This document shows positions 35,867 to 44,124 of a DNA stretch of 54,762 nt, piece by piece; the first letter of the stretch is position 1, and every line of letters starts with the position of its first letter. The notes under the pieces were generated by a model. The model had not been told where the DNA came from, did no database searches, and saw nothing but the letters and a program-made list of their open reading frames with translations. This DNA is from Chloroflexota bacterium. GTDB taxonomy: Bacteria; Chloroflexota; Chloroflexia; Chloroflexales; Roseiflexaceae. The stretch is taken from contig JACAEQ010000081.1 in assembly GCA_013388755.1 (NCBI GenBank), positions 1-54,762 on the forward strand. The letters run 5' to 3'. The position numbers and the translations under genes were made by a program.

Positions 35867-36030
35867 TAAGAGCCTATCCGAAAACCCAGGGGCATGCTGT
35901 CATGCCGCGGAGCGCCAGCGACCGCCTGCAGCGAGCGCAGCGTGGCTGAAGCCATCGAGCGGCGCGAGCGGAGATTGCTTCGCGCGCGCTCGCACTGACA
36001 GTGACCATCTGGTGTTCGGATAGGCTCTAA
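35867..36030 (+). mobile_element. MITE-like element, full-length repeat family 1
   Basis: This 164 bp element has terminal inverted repeats TAAGAGCCTATCCGAA (35867-35882) and TTCGGATAGGCTCTAA (36015-36030) that match at 15 of 16 positions. Between them lies the family core with CGACCGCCTGCAGCGAGCG and GAGATTGCTTCGCG. It has no coding capacity. The right end touches the ribosome-binding site of the Ser/Thr kinase gene 13 bases before the ATG. The size and ends suggest a miniature inverted-repeat element, but I cannot name the parent transposon and see no clear target duplication. Confidence 0.75.
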
Positions 36031-36043
36031 GGGGTGTCTCGAT

Positions 36044-38368
36044 ATGCTAGAAGCCAACCACATCCTGCAGGGACGGTATCAGATTGTCGAGCCGATCGGG
36101 CGCGGCGGCATGGGGGCTGTCTATAAGGCGATTGACACACGCCTGCGCGCGATTGTCGCCTTGAAAGAGATCCTGGTCGAAGGTGACGCGCCACGTCGCG
36201 CCTTTGAACGCGAGGCGCAACTCCTTGCCGGCCTGCGCCATCCAGCGCTCCCCAAGGTCAGCGATCACTTCATTGAAGGTGATGGCCAGTTTCTGGTGAT
36301 GGAGTTTATCCCTGGGGACGATCTCGGTTCACTGCTGAATAAGCGCGAGGGGCCATTTCCGCTTGCCGATGTGCTGCGCTGGGCCGATACCTTGCTGGAT
36401 GCCCTGGAGTACCTCCACAGCCACACGCCACCGATCATTCACCGCGACATCAAACCGCAGAACATGAAACTCACCGATCGCGGCGAGATCATTCTACTTG
36501 ACTTTGGTCTTGCCAAGGGTACGGTTTCGGCTGCAACGCGCTCGGCATCAACCGCGAGTATCTTTGGTTATACGCCGCACTATGCGCCACTCGAACAGAT
36601 CAAGGGCGCTGGAACTGACCCGCGCAGCGATCTGTACGCGCTCGCGGCAACGCTGTATCACCTGCTTACCGGCACGCCACCGCCAGATGCGCTCACGCGC
36701 GCGGCGGCCCGCATCAATGATGAGTCCGACCCGCTGACCTCTCCGCATACCCTCAATCCTGAAGTCACGTCCGCAGTGGCCGCGGTACTGCTCCGGGCAA
36801 TGTCACAGCGCCCGGATCAACGCTACCAGTCAGCGGCGGCGCTACGCAGCGCCCTGCGTGATGCAGCCCGCGGCGGTGCAGCAGCCACGCTCCTGATGGA
36901 CTCGGCAACACGGGTCACCCCCCCGGCTGACACCATGGTCATGGTTGCCGGTGCCACCGAGGTACAGGCGGCGCGGGCAGGTGCGGCTTCGCTGGCATCA
37001 CCCGGCGCTGAGGCGATCACCGGGACGACGCAGAGCAAACCCGGCGCGACGCAACCCGCGCCCGCCGCGGCGCGCCCACGCTGGATCTGGCCGGCGGCAG
37101 GCGGGGCGCTGGCACTTGTGCTGGCGCTTGGCGCCTGGATCGCTCTTGGCGGGAGTGGCACCGGGTCGCAACCAACCCCGCCGCCAACAGCGGGAGGCGC
37201 AGCTGCTGCCATAGATACGCCGGCCCCCACCATGACCCTGCTCCCTACATCCGCGCCACTGAGCAACGAACAGATTCTCGAAACCGCGATTGTGCTCCAG
37301 ACGGCCGCGGCTGAACGCCGCACGGCTGAAATCGCCACAGCCCGTGCGCTTGTTAATGCTGTTGACGGAGCGCAAACCCAGACGGCCATCGCGCTTGTTC
37401 CGACACCAACATCACTGCCGCCTACCGACACGCCCGCACCTACCGATACACCCGCACCCACCGATACTCCGCGCCCGACCAGCACACGCGGGCCAACCAA
37501 TACGCCCCGCCCGACCAGTACACCCAATCCGGACGCGCCGACCCAGGCGCCCGCCAGTACACCGCCTCCTGCAGCAGCGCCCACCGGCGCGGTGCTCGGC
37601 ATCGGCGGCAGTGGCGATCTGTTCCGCGGCACAGCGCGGCGTGGAACGATCGACCCGGCGCTGGGCGAAGGTGGGTCGTGCATCCAGGGGCGCGTCGTGC
37701 AGGCGGGTGGCGGTCTGTTCCAGAACTTCTATGTGCAGGTCGACAATCGCGGCACGACAAAGCCGGCGAAGCATTTCTATGATACCGGCAACTACCGTAT
37801 CTGCGGCCTCGGCGAAGGTGAATGGGGCGTGGCGGTCTATGCTGTCAATAATAAGCCGACCAGTGGTACTGAACAGGCCGGCCACCAGGTACGCGTCCGC
37901 CTGAGCGGCCAGCCAGGCGAGATCTTTTATGTCGATTTTACCGCCCGGCAGGATCTCGTCGTACCGACGGAGGTTCCAACACCGACACCGGAGCCGCCAA
38001 CCCCGACGCCGGAGCCCGGTCCCTACGATGGCGTCTGGCGCGGTACCAACGCAGGATCGACCACCACCGGCGACTATCCGCCGGGCCGCTTTGAGATCGA
38101 GGTGCGCAATGGCGCGATCTATCGTATCTCGGTTGATGGGCCGTCGTGCCCGTTCGAGACGTATCCCAACTTCCCGAACGGCATCCGGATCGGCGGCAAC
38201 GGTTTTGCGGTATCAGGGAGCGTATTCAATCCAGTAACCGGCGGTAACCCGAGCCATACGATTAATGTGAGTGGTACCTTCGTGTCCGGTGCATTGGCGA
38301 ATGGCTCCCTGAGCGCACAACTTGACGGCGCTCCGTGCGCCAATGCAACATGGAGCGCTCGCAGATAA
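36044..38368 (+). CDS. Ser/Thr protein kinase with extracellular tail
   Basis: The 774-residue protein has an N-terminal Hanks-type kinase (about 10-275): [11 protein letters not shown] glycine loop, Lys41 in VALKEI, catalytic Asp135 in HRDIKPQN and Asp153 in DFGLAKG. A linker leads to a single membrane helix (about 347-368, [18 protein letters not shown]). Outside follow a helical TA-rich stretch, a Pro/Thr linker ([16 protein letters not shown]) and two beta-rich segments separated by another PTPEP linker, which I do not recognise. No PASTA domains are present. It probably senses something outside and phosphorylates cytosolic targets. AAGGGG nine bases before the ATG is partly formed by the end of the upstream mobile element. 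Confidence 0.92.
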   Translation: MLEANHILQGRYQIVEPIGRGGMGAVYKAIDTRLRAIVALKEILVEGDAPRRAFEREAQLLAGLRHPALPKVSDHFIEGDGQFLVMEFIPGDDLGSLLNKREGPFPLADVLRWADTLLDALEYLHSHTPPIIHRDIKPQNMKLTDRGEIILLDFGLAKGTVSAATRSASTASIFGYTPHYAPLEQIKGAGTDPRSDLYALAATLYHLLTGTPPPDALTRAAARINDESDPLTSPHTLNPEVTSAVAAVLLRAMSQRPDQRYQSAAALRSALRDAARGGAAATLLMDSATRVTPPADTMVMVAGATEVQAARAGAASLASPGAEAITGTTQSKPGATQPAPAAARPRWIWPAAGGALALVLALGAWIALGGSGTGSQPTPPPTAGGAAAAIDTPAPTMTLLPTSAPLSNEQILETAIVLQTAAAERRTAEIATARALVNAVDGAQTQTAIALVPTPTSLPPTDTPAPTDTPAPTDTPRPTSTRGPTNTPRPTSTPNPDAPTQAPASTPPPAAAPTGAVLGIGGSGDLFRGTARRGTIDPALGEGGSCIQGRVVQAGGGLFQNFYVQVDNRGTTKPAKHFYDTGNYRICGLGEGEWGVAVYAVNNKPTSGTEQAGHQVRVRLSGQPGEIFYVDFTARQDLVVPTEVPTPTPEPPTPTPEPGPYDGVWRGTNAGSTTTGDYPPGRFEIEVRNGAIYRISVDGPSCPFETYPNFPNGIRIGGNGFAVSGSVFNPVTGGNPSHTINVSGTFVSGALANGSLSAQLDGAPCANATWSARR

Positions 38369-38407
38369 CAGCGTTACGGTAGCTGGTCACAGTCGGGGGC
38401 CTGCGGT

Positions 38408-38431
38408 AAAGACGCCCGGCGGGGCGTCTTT
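38408..38431 (+). terminator. intrinsic terminator after Ser/Thr kinase gene
   Basis: AAAGACGCCC-GGCG-GGGCGTCTTT is a perfect 10 bp stem with a tetraloop and A/T flanks, 40 bases after the kinase stop. Its A-run and T-run would let it work in either direction. Confidence 0.85.
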
Positions 38432-38605
38432 CCATCGGCGGCGGGAAGGCTTCCGCTGGCGCCAGTTCACGTCGCCCCGCCGATGAGGAAGGACCATTTC
38501 CAGGAGAAGTCTAAGTTCGACTTTATCCATCTGCGCCGCTCACGCGGCGTAGGCGAGGGCGTCGGTCAGGCGAGCGAACAATGCCTTCGGAATTTTGACC
38601 ATGTC

Positions 38606-38746
38606 GGCTCCGAAAACCCATGGGCCTGCGGTCATGGCGCGGAGCGTTAGCGACCGCCTGCAGCGAGCGCAGCGTGGCTGACGCAATCGACCGGCCCGAG
38701 CGGAGATTGCGTCGCTTCGCTCGCAATGACATCCAATAGGCACTAA
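38606..38746 (+). repeat. repeat family 1, tandem copy 1
   Basis: This is the first of two adjoining copies. It starts CTCCGAAAACCCATGGGCC with a damaged left end and finishes CCAATAGGCACTAA. It differs from the next copy at only a handful of positions, indicating a recent duplication. Confidence 0.8.
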
Positions 38747-38890
38747 ATGCCTATCCGAAAACCCATGGGCCTGCGGTCATGGCGCGGAGCGCCAGCGACC
38801 GCCTGCAGCGAGCGCAGCGTGGCTGACGCAATCACCGGCGCGAGCGGAGATTGCTTCGCTTCGCTCGCACTGACATCCAATAGGCACTAA
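38747..38890 (+). repeat. repeat family 1, tandem copy 2
   Basis: The second copy begins ATGCCTATCCGAAAACCC and ends CCAATAGGCACTAA. Its ends form an imperfect inverted repeat (ATGCCTAT / ATAGGCAC). It ends four bases before the palindrome in front of the queuosine glycosyltransferase-like gene, so it abuts that promoter. Together the two copies and the terminator fill the 556-base spacer after the kinase gene. Confidence 0.8.
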
Positions 38891-38893
38891 GCG

Positions 38894-38909
38894 GTTACAC
38901 ACGTGTAAC
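38894..38909. promoter_or_regulatory. GTTACAC palindrome before the glycosyltransferase gene
   Basis: GTTACAC-AC-GTGTAAC is a perfect 7 bp inverted repeat, 15 bases before the ATG of the next gene. The half-site equals that of the uma2-purC operator, with a 2-base instead of a 6-base spacer. It may overlap the -10 and the start site. Confidence 0.45.
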
Positions 38910-38924
38910 ATCCAGACGCCTTCC

Positions 38925-40076
38925 ATGCATATTCTCTGGCTCGACGCATTTCACGGCGGTTCACACGCGGCCGTTTCCCAGGGCTACGCGCGCTTCAGCC
39001 AGCACACGGTTACATTGCTCACACTCTCAACCGCCGGCGGATGGCGCTGGCGCATGCGCGGCGCCGCTATCACCTTTGCACGCGAACTGCGCCGGCGTGC
39101 ATTGCCGCCCATTGATCTGGTGGTTGCCACCGATATGCTCGACCTGGCGACGTTCCTCGGCCTGACGCGCGACCTGACAGCGCGAGCCGCGGTCGCGTTG
39201 TACATGCACGAGAATCAACTGACCTACCCGCTGCCACCGGGGCGCACGCGCGATCTGGCCTTTCCCTGGGTCAATTACACCTCTGCTCTGGCAGCCGATG
39301 CGCTGTTCTTCAATTCCGCGTTCCATCGCAACGCTTTTCTTGCCGCCCTCCCTGGCCTGCCTGGCCGCTACCATGACCATCAGGAACTCGATCTCATCGA
39401 GACAATCGCTGCTCGATCCTGCGTCCTTCCGCCCGGGATCGACCTTACTCGCCTCGATCCGCCGCGCGCTGCCGCCCCACTCCCTCCCCGGTCGTCGTCC
39501 ATGCCCGTCATCCTCTGGAACAGCCGCTGGGAATACGACAAGGCGCCCGAGATCTTTTTTGCGGCGCTGGATGAACTTGAACGGCGCGGTATTGACTTTC
39601 GGGTCATCGTGATTGGCGAACATATCGATCCACGGCACCCGGCCTTTCTGTCGGCCCGTGAACGCCTGGCGACACGCGCGCTGGCGTGGGGGTACGTGCC
39701 TGACCTGGAAACGTACCGTCGCCTGCTGCATCAGGCCGACATCATCGTCAGCACCGCAATCCAGGAGTTCTTCGGGATTGCGGTGGTCGAGGCCATGTAC
39801 TGCGGCTGCATCCCGTTGCTACCGCACCGCTTGAGTTACCCGGAGATTCTTCCCGCACAGTACCACGAATGGTGCCTCTATGACAGTCCTGAGCAACTGA
39901 GCGATCGTCTGTGTGCTATGATCCCGACACCAGCGGAACGACGGGCTGACGGTCTCCGCGCTGTGGCCGCCCAATATGACTGGTCGCAGATGGCTGCGCG
40001 CTATGACGCAGCGTTTTCACAGGTTGTCACAGGGCGGGCCTGTGGTACAATACCCGGCGCTACTGGAACATCGTGA
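38925..40076 (+). CDS. tRNA-queuosine alpha-mannosyltransferase-like glycosyltransferase
   Basis: The 383-residue protein matches the DUF3524/GTDC1 type: LWLDAFHGGSHAAVSQGYA at the N-terminus, DLVVATDMLDLATFLGLTRD, YMHENQLTYPLPPG, WNSRWEYDKAPEIFF and the donor-site STAIQEFFGIAVVEAMYCGC with Glu residues as in GT-B enzymes. The eukaryotic relative adds mannose to queuosine in tRNA(Asp); bacterial members may do the same or modify something else. No queuosine genes are in the window. The gene lies just after a palindrome and a repeat pair, and its 3' end houses the promoter of the next gene. Confidence 0.88.
   Translation: MHILWLDAFHGGSHAAVSQGYARFSQHTVTLLTLSTAGGWRWRMRGAAITFARELRRRALPPIDLVVATDMLDLATFLGLTRDLTARAAVALYMHENQLTYPLPPGRTRDLAFPWVNYTSALAADALFFNSAFHRNAFLAALPGLPGRYHDHQELDLIETIAARSCVLPPGIDLTRLDPPRAAAPLPPRSSSMPVILWNSRWEYDKAPEIFFAALDELERRGIDFRVIVIGEHIDPRHPAFLSARERLATRALAWGYVPDLETYRRLLHQADIIVSTAIQEFFGIAVVEAMYCGCIPLLPHRLSYPEILPAQYHEWCLYDSPEQLSDRLCAMIPTPAERRADGLRAVAAQYDWSQMAARYDAAFSQVVTGRACGTIPGATGTS
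40024..40051 (+). promoter_or_regulatory. sigma-70 promoter of DUF3048 gene
   Basis: TTGTCA (40024-40029) and TACAAT (40046-40051) with a 16-base spacer lie in the last codons of the upstream gene, about 37 bases before the lipoprotein start. Confidence 0.6.
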
Positions 40077-40088
40077 TGAGGATCTGCG

Positions 40089-41273
40089 ATGCACCGCCGT
40101 CTTCAGTTGTCCATGCTCTATGCACTGCTTGCCAGTGCGCTGGTGCTGGGTGCATGCGGTACAACCGTGCCGGCCGAGGTGCCTGCCGCGGCGCCGACCG
40201 CCGCACCGGCAGCGGTGCCGACCGCCGTGCCGACGGCCGTGCCGACAACTACGCCGACCGCCGCGCCAACAACCGCGCCGACCACCGCGCCAACTGCCGC
40301 GCCAACAACTGCGCCGACTGCCGCACCAACAACCGCGCCAGCAAACAGTGGCCTGACACGGGACCCGATCACCGGTGCGCCGGCGCTTGCGCGCGGGGCG
40401 CTCCAGCAAAGGCCCATCGTGGTCATGATCGATAATCACCCGAACGCATATCCACAGGCCGGTCTCAGCAATGCGGCAGTTATCTTCGAAGCGCTGGCGG
40501 AGTTCGGCCTGACGCGCTTCATGGCGGTCTATGCACCAGGCATCACCCCGGATGCGACCTCGATCGGGCCAGTACGTAGCGCGCGGCTCTACTTCGTCCA
40601 GTGGGCGATGGGGTTCGGCGGCCTGTATGTTCACGCCGGTGGTGCGCCACAGGCGCTTGAGTTCCTGCAGGGTACCACGGCCTTGATAGATGTTGATGCG
40701 CTGTTCCGTGCCAGAAGCATCTATTTTAGCCGTAGCAACGAGCGCGCCGCGCCACATAACCTGTACACCGACAGCGCCACACTGAATCGCGCGGCCAGCG
40801 AACTGGCGCCTGGTCCATACACTGCTGCAACGACCGGTTTCGTCTTCAAACCCGACGCTCCACGTGAGGCGCGCCCGGCAGCGAAACGGATCGAGTATTT
40901 CTTTATTTATCGTGAGGATCCGGCAGGCTGGACATACGACCCGTCCACCAATAGTTATTACCGGCTGCGGCGTGGCCGGCCGGCGATCGACGCCACTACC
41001 GGCGCGCAGCTACGGGTGAAAAATGTCGTCGTCATGGAAGTGACCGAGGCGCCAATCCCTGGCGATGACAAGGGGCGCATCGAACAGGTGGTAATTGGCT
41101 CCGGGCGGGCGCGTGTCTTTCTTGATGGCGTGGAACGCGAAGTGACCTGGCGCAAGGATTCTGCCGAGGGGCAACTGGGATTCTACGAGGCCAACGGCAA
41201 TGAAGTCGCTTTTAATGTCGGGCAGGTCTGGATCGTAGCGTTACCATCGCTCGACAACCTGACCGTCTCCTGA
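40089..41273 (+). CDS. DUF3048 domain lipoprotein (YerB-like)
   Basis: The 394-residue protein has a lipoprotein signal ending LVLGAC (lipidated Cys23). A low-complexity linker of PTAAPTTAPTT-type repeats (about 30-85) follows, then the DUF3048 core: RPIVVMIDNHPNAYPQAGLSNA, given in part as VVMIDNHPNAYPQAGL, plus TRFMAVYA, IGPVRSARLYFV and the C-terminal QVWIVALPS. It is anchored on the outer face of the membrane. The function is not established. It has its own promoter and converges with recR across an 11-base gap. The linker is encoded by tandem GC-rich codon repeats that may vary in copy number. Confidence 0.9.
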   Translation: MHRRLQLSMLYALLASALVLGACGTTVPAEVPAAAPTAAPAAVPTAVPTAVPTTTPTAAPTTAPTTAPTAAPTTAPTAAPTTAPANSGLTRDPITGAPALARGALQQRPIVVMIDNHPNAYPQAGLSNAAVIFEALAEFGLTRFMAVYAPGITPDATSIGPVRSARLYFVQWAMGFGGLYVHAGGAPQALEFLQGTTALIDVDALFRARSIYFSRSNERAAPHNLYTDSATLNRAASELAPGPYTAATTGFVFKPDAPREARPAAKRIEYFFIYREDPAGWTYDPSTNSYYRLRRGRPAIDATTGAQLRVKNVVVMEVTEAPIPGDDKGRIEQVVIGSGRARVFLDGVEREVTWRKDSAEGQLGFYEANGNEVAFNVGQVWIVALPSLDNLTVS

Positions 41274-41284
41274 GGCGCGCCATC

Positions 41285-41914
41285 TTACAGTTCGCGCCGT
41301 CCTTCAAGCGCCGAGCTCAGCGTGCCGGGATCGGCCCACTCAAGATCGCCGCCTGTGGGCAAACCGCGTGCCAGACGAGTTATGCGCACACCCAGCGGCG
41401 CAAGCGCCCGTTGCAAATGAAATGCGGTCGCTTCACCCTCAAGGTTGGGATTGGTTGCCAGAATCACCTCTTCCACGGGCTCGGTGCGCACCCGATCGAG
41501 CAGTTCATCAAAGTAGATATCCTCGCGGTTCATGCCCTCCAGCGGCGCAATACGACCATGCAGGACATGGTACAGCCCGCGAAAGACACCGGTTCGCTCA
41601 ATCGCCACGACATCGAGCGGCTCCTCCACAACACAGATCAGGCGCTGATCGCGCGCAGGGCTGGTGCATACGACACACAGTTCGCCCTGCGCAATAAAAT
41701 AACATCGTGCGCAAAAGTGAACCTGCTGCTTGAGCGCAATCAGCGCCTCTGCCAGCGAGCGTGCAGCTTCATCGGGTGCGCGCAGCATGAAGAACGTCAG
41801 GCGAGACGCGGTCTTCGGGCCGATGCCGGGCAAACGGCTGAACTCCTCGATCAGGCGGGCCACCGGCTCGGTGAGTATCTGCGTTTCGTTTGCCGTGTGC
41901 ATGGATCCTACCAT
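41285..41914 (-). CDS. recR: recombination protein RecR
   Basis: The 209-residue protein has the helix-hairpin-helix EEFSRLPGIGPKTASRL, the zinc finger CARCYFIAQGELCVVC and a Toprim domain (ICVVEEPLDVVAIERTG ... EVILATNPNLEGEATAFHL). RecR acts with RecO and RecF to load RecA at gaps. The ATG overlaps the ybaB stop (TAATG); an ATG four codons on is also possible. The dnaX-ybaB-recR order is the widely conserved one. Confidence 0.96.
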   Translation of the reverse strand: MVGSMHTANETQILTEPVARLIEEFSRLPGIGPKTASRLTFFMLRAPDEAARSLAEALIALKQQVHFCARCYFIAQGELCVVCTSPARDQRLICVVEEPLDVVAIERTGVFRGLYHVLHGRIAPLEGMNREDIYFDELLDRVRTEPVEEVILATNPNLEGEATAFHLQRALAPLGVRITRLARGLPTGGDLEWADPGTLSSALEGRREL

Positions 41915-42219
41915 TACAACATACCGGGCATCTTCATACCACCCGTCAGAGGGCCCAGGCGTTTCTCAGCCAGTTCCTGCGCCTTCTTGCTGGCATCATC
42001 GATCGCTGCCACGATCAGGTCCTGCAGCGTCTCGACATCGTCCGGGTCAACCACTTCCGGCGCCAGCTTGATGGCCTTGACTTCGCGATGGCCGTTCATT
42101 GTGACCGTCACATAGCTGCCGGCCGATCCTTCGACATTGGTATTGGCCAGTTCTTCCTGGATTCGCAGCATCTCCTTCTGCATCTGGCGGGCCATCTGCT
42201 CAAGCTGTCGCGGATTCAT
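41914..42219 (-). CDS. ybaB: nucleoid-associated protein YbaB/EbfC
   Basis: The 101-residue DNA-binding protein shows NPRQLEQMARQMQKEMLRIQ, the core GSYVTVTMNGHREVKAIKLA and DLIVAAIDDASKKAQELAE. GGAG six bases before the ATG sets the start. It begins about 10 bases after the dnaX stop and is coupled to recR. Confidence 0.95.
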   Translation of the reverse strand: MNPRQLEQMARQMQKEMLRIQEELANTNVEGSAGSYVTVTMNGHREVKAIKLAPEVVDPDDVETLQDLIVAAIDDASKKAQELAEKRLGPLTGGMKMPGML

Positions 42220-42229
42220 GGGTTGCTCC

Positions 42230-43948
42230 TTACTCTGTCTGGTCTTCCACACCAATAATGTCGGCATCGAAGATATTGAGGGCGGCCTTGATCAGCGGAT
42301 CTTTGCGTGTACTACGGATCTGTTCACGCAGCGCCCCGGGGTTTTCGCGCTGCTGGGCCTCAACCACGCACCGGATGCCATAATTCGCACCCATGTGTCT
42401 ACTCAACACACGCTCGATGGTCTGGCGCAGATTGGGTTGCTCCAGTTTGTTCATCAGCCATTCGCTCGGCGCTTCCAGCACCAGCACGCCATCCTTGACA
42501 TCGATCGGCCGTACGCCGCTATTGAGCAATGCTTGCAGCGTCTTGTCATACACGCGCACGTCACGAATAATATCGGGCCAGAGCCCCTCGATACGTTCCA
42601 GGGTCGCGGCGTCGGCATTGGCTGCAGCGACGCCATCGCCCTGCACTTCGGGAAGCACCACGCCGCCGGGCGCCGCAGATGGGCGCTGCTCGCTCGCCAG
42701 ATGGCGCAGGAATGGATCATCAACAGCCGGGGCAGCCTGCCGAACCGGATCAGGCACAGCTGCGGACGGTGCCACGTGCCCCTCCTGCGGTGCCGGCTCA
42801 ACTGCCGGGCGCGCCGGCGCACGCCTGGCGGCCACAACCGGGCGCGCCGGTATGGTGGCCGGCGCCGGCGCAACAATCGCCTCAACGATGGCCAGTTCAA
42901 GCGGCAGTTGACCATACGGGCTGACGCGTAACTGGTGATCCAGCTCGCTAAACAGCTTCACCCAGCGCAGCAGCGCGCCCAGATCGGCTGTGACGGCCTG
43001 GCGTTCAATCTGGGCCAGTTCGTCGTCGGCGGCATCAATCAATGAGCGATCGGCGCCGGCGCGCACCAGCATCAGCGCGCGCAGATGCTCGACCAGGTCG
43101 CGCACGAACTGGCGCAGATCGGCGCCGCTGGCGGCGACATCGGCCACTACCCGCAACGCACCTGGCAGGTCCATCGCCAGTAACGCATCAACAAGCGCCG
43201 CCACTTCCTGCATTTCGCTGGCGCCGAGCAGATTGCGCACCTGTTCGAGCGTGATGGTTGTTCCACCATACGCCATCAACTGGTCCAGTACGCCAAGTGC
43301 GTCACGCATACTGCCGGTCGCCGCGCGTGCGATCGTCTCGGCGACACCGGCCTCCAGCGCAAACCCTTCGCGCGACGCGACCTCGCGCAGATGAGTTGAC
43401 GTGGACGCCAGCGAGTGGCGGTGAAACACGAAGCGCTGACACCGTGACAGGATGGTTGCTGGAACCTTGTGCACTTCGGTGGTCGCCAGGATGAACAGCG
43501 CATGCGGTGGCGGCTCCTCAAGCGTCTTCAGCAGTGCATTGAAGGCCGCCGTTGAAAGCATATGCACTTCGTCAATGATGTAGACTTTGGTGCGTGCCAG
43601 CGCCGGGCGAAATTGGACACGCTCGATGATCTCGCGCGCATCCTCCACGCTGGTGTGCGATGCGGCATCCATTTCGATCACATCAACTGCACGGCCTTCG
43701 GCAACGGCGCGGCACGAGTCGCACTCGCCGCACGGGCGCTGTGGCTGCGGTGCGGTGCAGTTGACGGCCTTCGCCAGCAGCCGCGCGACCGTCGTCTTGC
43801 CGACGCCACGCGGCCCGGTAAACAAATAGGCATGCGCAACGCGCCCCTCTGCCAGCGCATTTCGCAGCGTCTGGACAATATGTTCCTGGCCGATCAACTC
43901 ATCGAACGTCTGGGATCGATAGCGTCGGTAGAGCGCCTGTGAGGCCAT
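42230..43948 (-). CDS. dnaX: DNA polymerase III subunit gamma/tau
   Basis: The 572-residue clamp-loader ATPase has the N-terminal RRYRSQTFDELIGQEHIVQTL, Walker A GPRGVGKTT, zinc site CGECDSCRAVAEG, Walker B IIDEVHML and the LSRCQRFVFH sensor region. The C-terminal half is an Ala/Pro-rich linker followed by a tau-like domain. I see no obvious slippery A-run for a programmed gamma frameshift. It heads the dnaX-ybaB-recR operon, with a clear promoter upstream. Confidence 0.96.
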   Translation of the reverse strand: MASQALYRRYRSQTFDELIGQEHIVQTLRNALAEGRVAHAYLFTGPRGVGKTTVARLLAKAVNCTAPQPQRPCGECDSCRAVAEGRAVDVIEMDAASHTSVEDAREIIERVQFRPALARTKVYIIDEVHMLSTAAFNALLKTLEEPPPHALFILATTEVHKVPATILSRCQRFVFHRHSLASTSTHLREVASREGFALEAGVAETIARAATGSMRDALGVLDQLMAYGGTTITLEQVRNLLGASEMQEVAALVDALLAMDLPGALRVVADVAASGADLRQFVRDLVEHLRALMLVRAGADRSLIDAADDELAQIERQAVTADLGALLRWVKLFSELDHQLRVSPYGQLPLELAIVEAIVAPAPATIPARPVVAARRAPARPAVEPAPQEGHVAPSAAVPDPVRQAAPAVDDPFLRHLASEQRPSAAPGGVVLPEVQGDGVAAANADAATLERIEGLWPDIIRDVRVYDKTLQALLNSGVRPIDVKDGVLVLEAPSEWLMNKLEQPNLRQTIERVLSRHMGANYGIRCVVEAQQRENPGALREQIRSTRKDPLIKAALNIFDADIIGVEDQTE

Positions 43949-43980
43949 GGCCGCCTGCTCCGGGTCGTTATCTCGCAGGC

Positions 43981-44009
43981 ATTATACCTGAGGCAATGGT
44001 GCGCGGCAA
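43981..44009 (-). promoter_or_regulatory. sigma-70 promoter of dnaX-ybaB-recR
   Basis: On the minus strand TTGCCG (44004-44009), a 17-base spacer and a perfect TATAAT (43981-43986) lie about 35 bases upstream of the dnaX ATG. Confidence 0.75.
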
Positions 44010-44039
44010 CTTTTCCAGCACCATCCCGGAACAACTTTG

Positions 44040-44065
44040 CCTACTCAAACGTTCATATGAGTAGG
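44040..44065. promoter_or_regulatory. inverted repeat upstream of DUF4349 gene
   Basis: CCTACTCA and TGAGTAGG form a perfect 8 bp inverted repeat with a 10-base loop, 59 bases before the lipoprotein ATG and 30 bases upstream of the dnaX -35. It may be an operator or an mRNA hairpin; no promoter element for the plus strand is clear. Confidence 0.4.
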
Positions 44066-44124
44066 AGACAGACAATGTATGACAGGCAGGCGCAGGGCAG
44101 GAATTCGCATAAAGGAGGGCATCA

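Noticed and set aside
38523-38605. Possible remnant of a coding sequence on the minus strand ending MVKIPKALFARLTDALAYAA
   Set aside because: The 20-residue stretch looks protein-like, but it is too short to assign and runs into a repeat.
40178-40340. The PTAAPTTAPTT-coding stretch considered as a repeat array or CRISPR-like element
   Set aside because: It is an in-frame low-complexity linker of a lipoprotein, with no spacers.
44063-44076. AGGAGACAGACAAT shared with 49988-50001
   Set aside because: A 14-base match in otherwise different contexts; it may be chance and no further copy was noticed.
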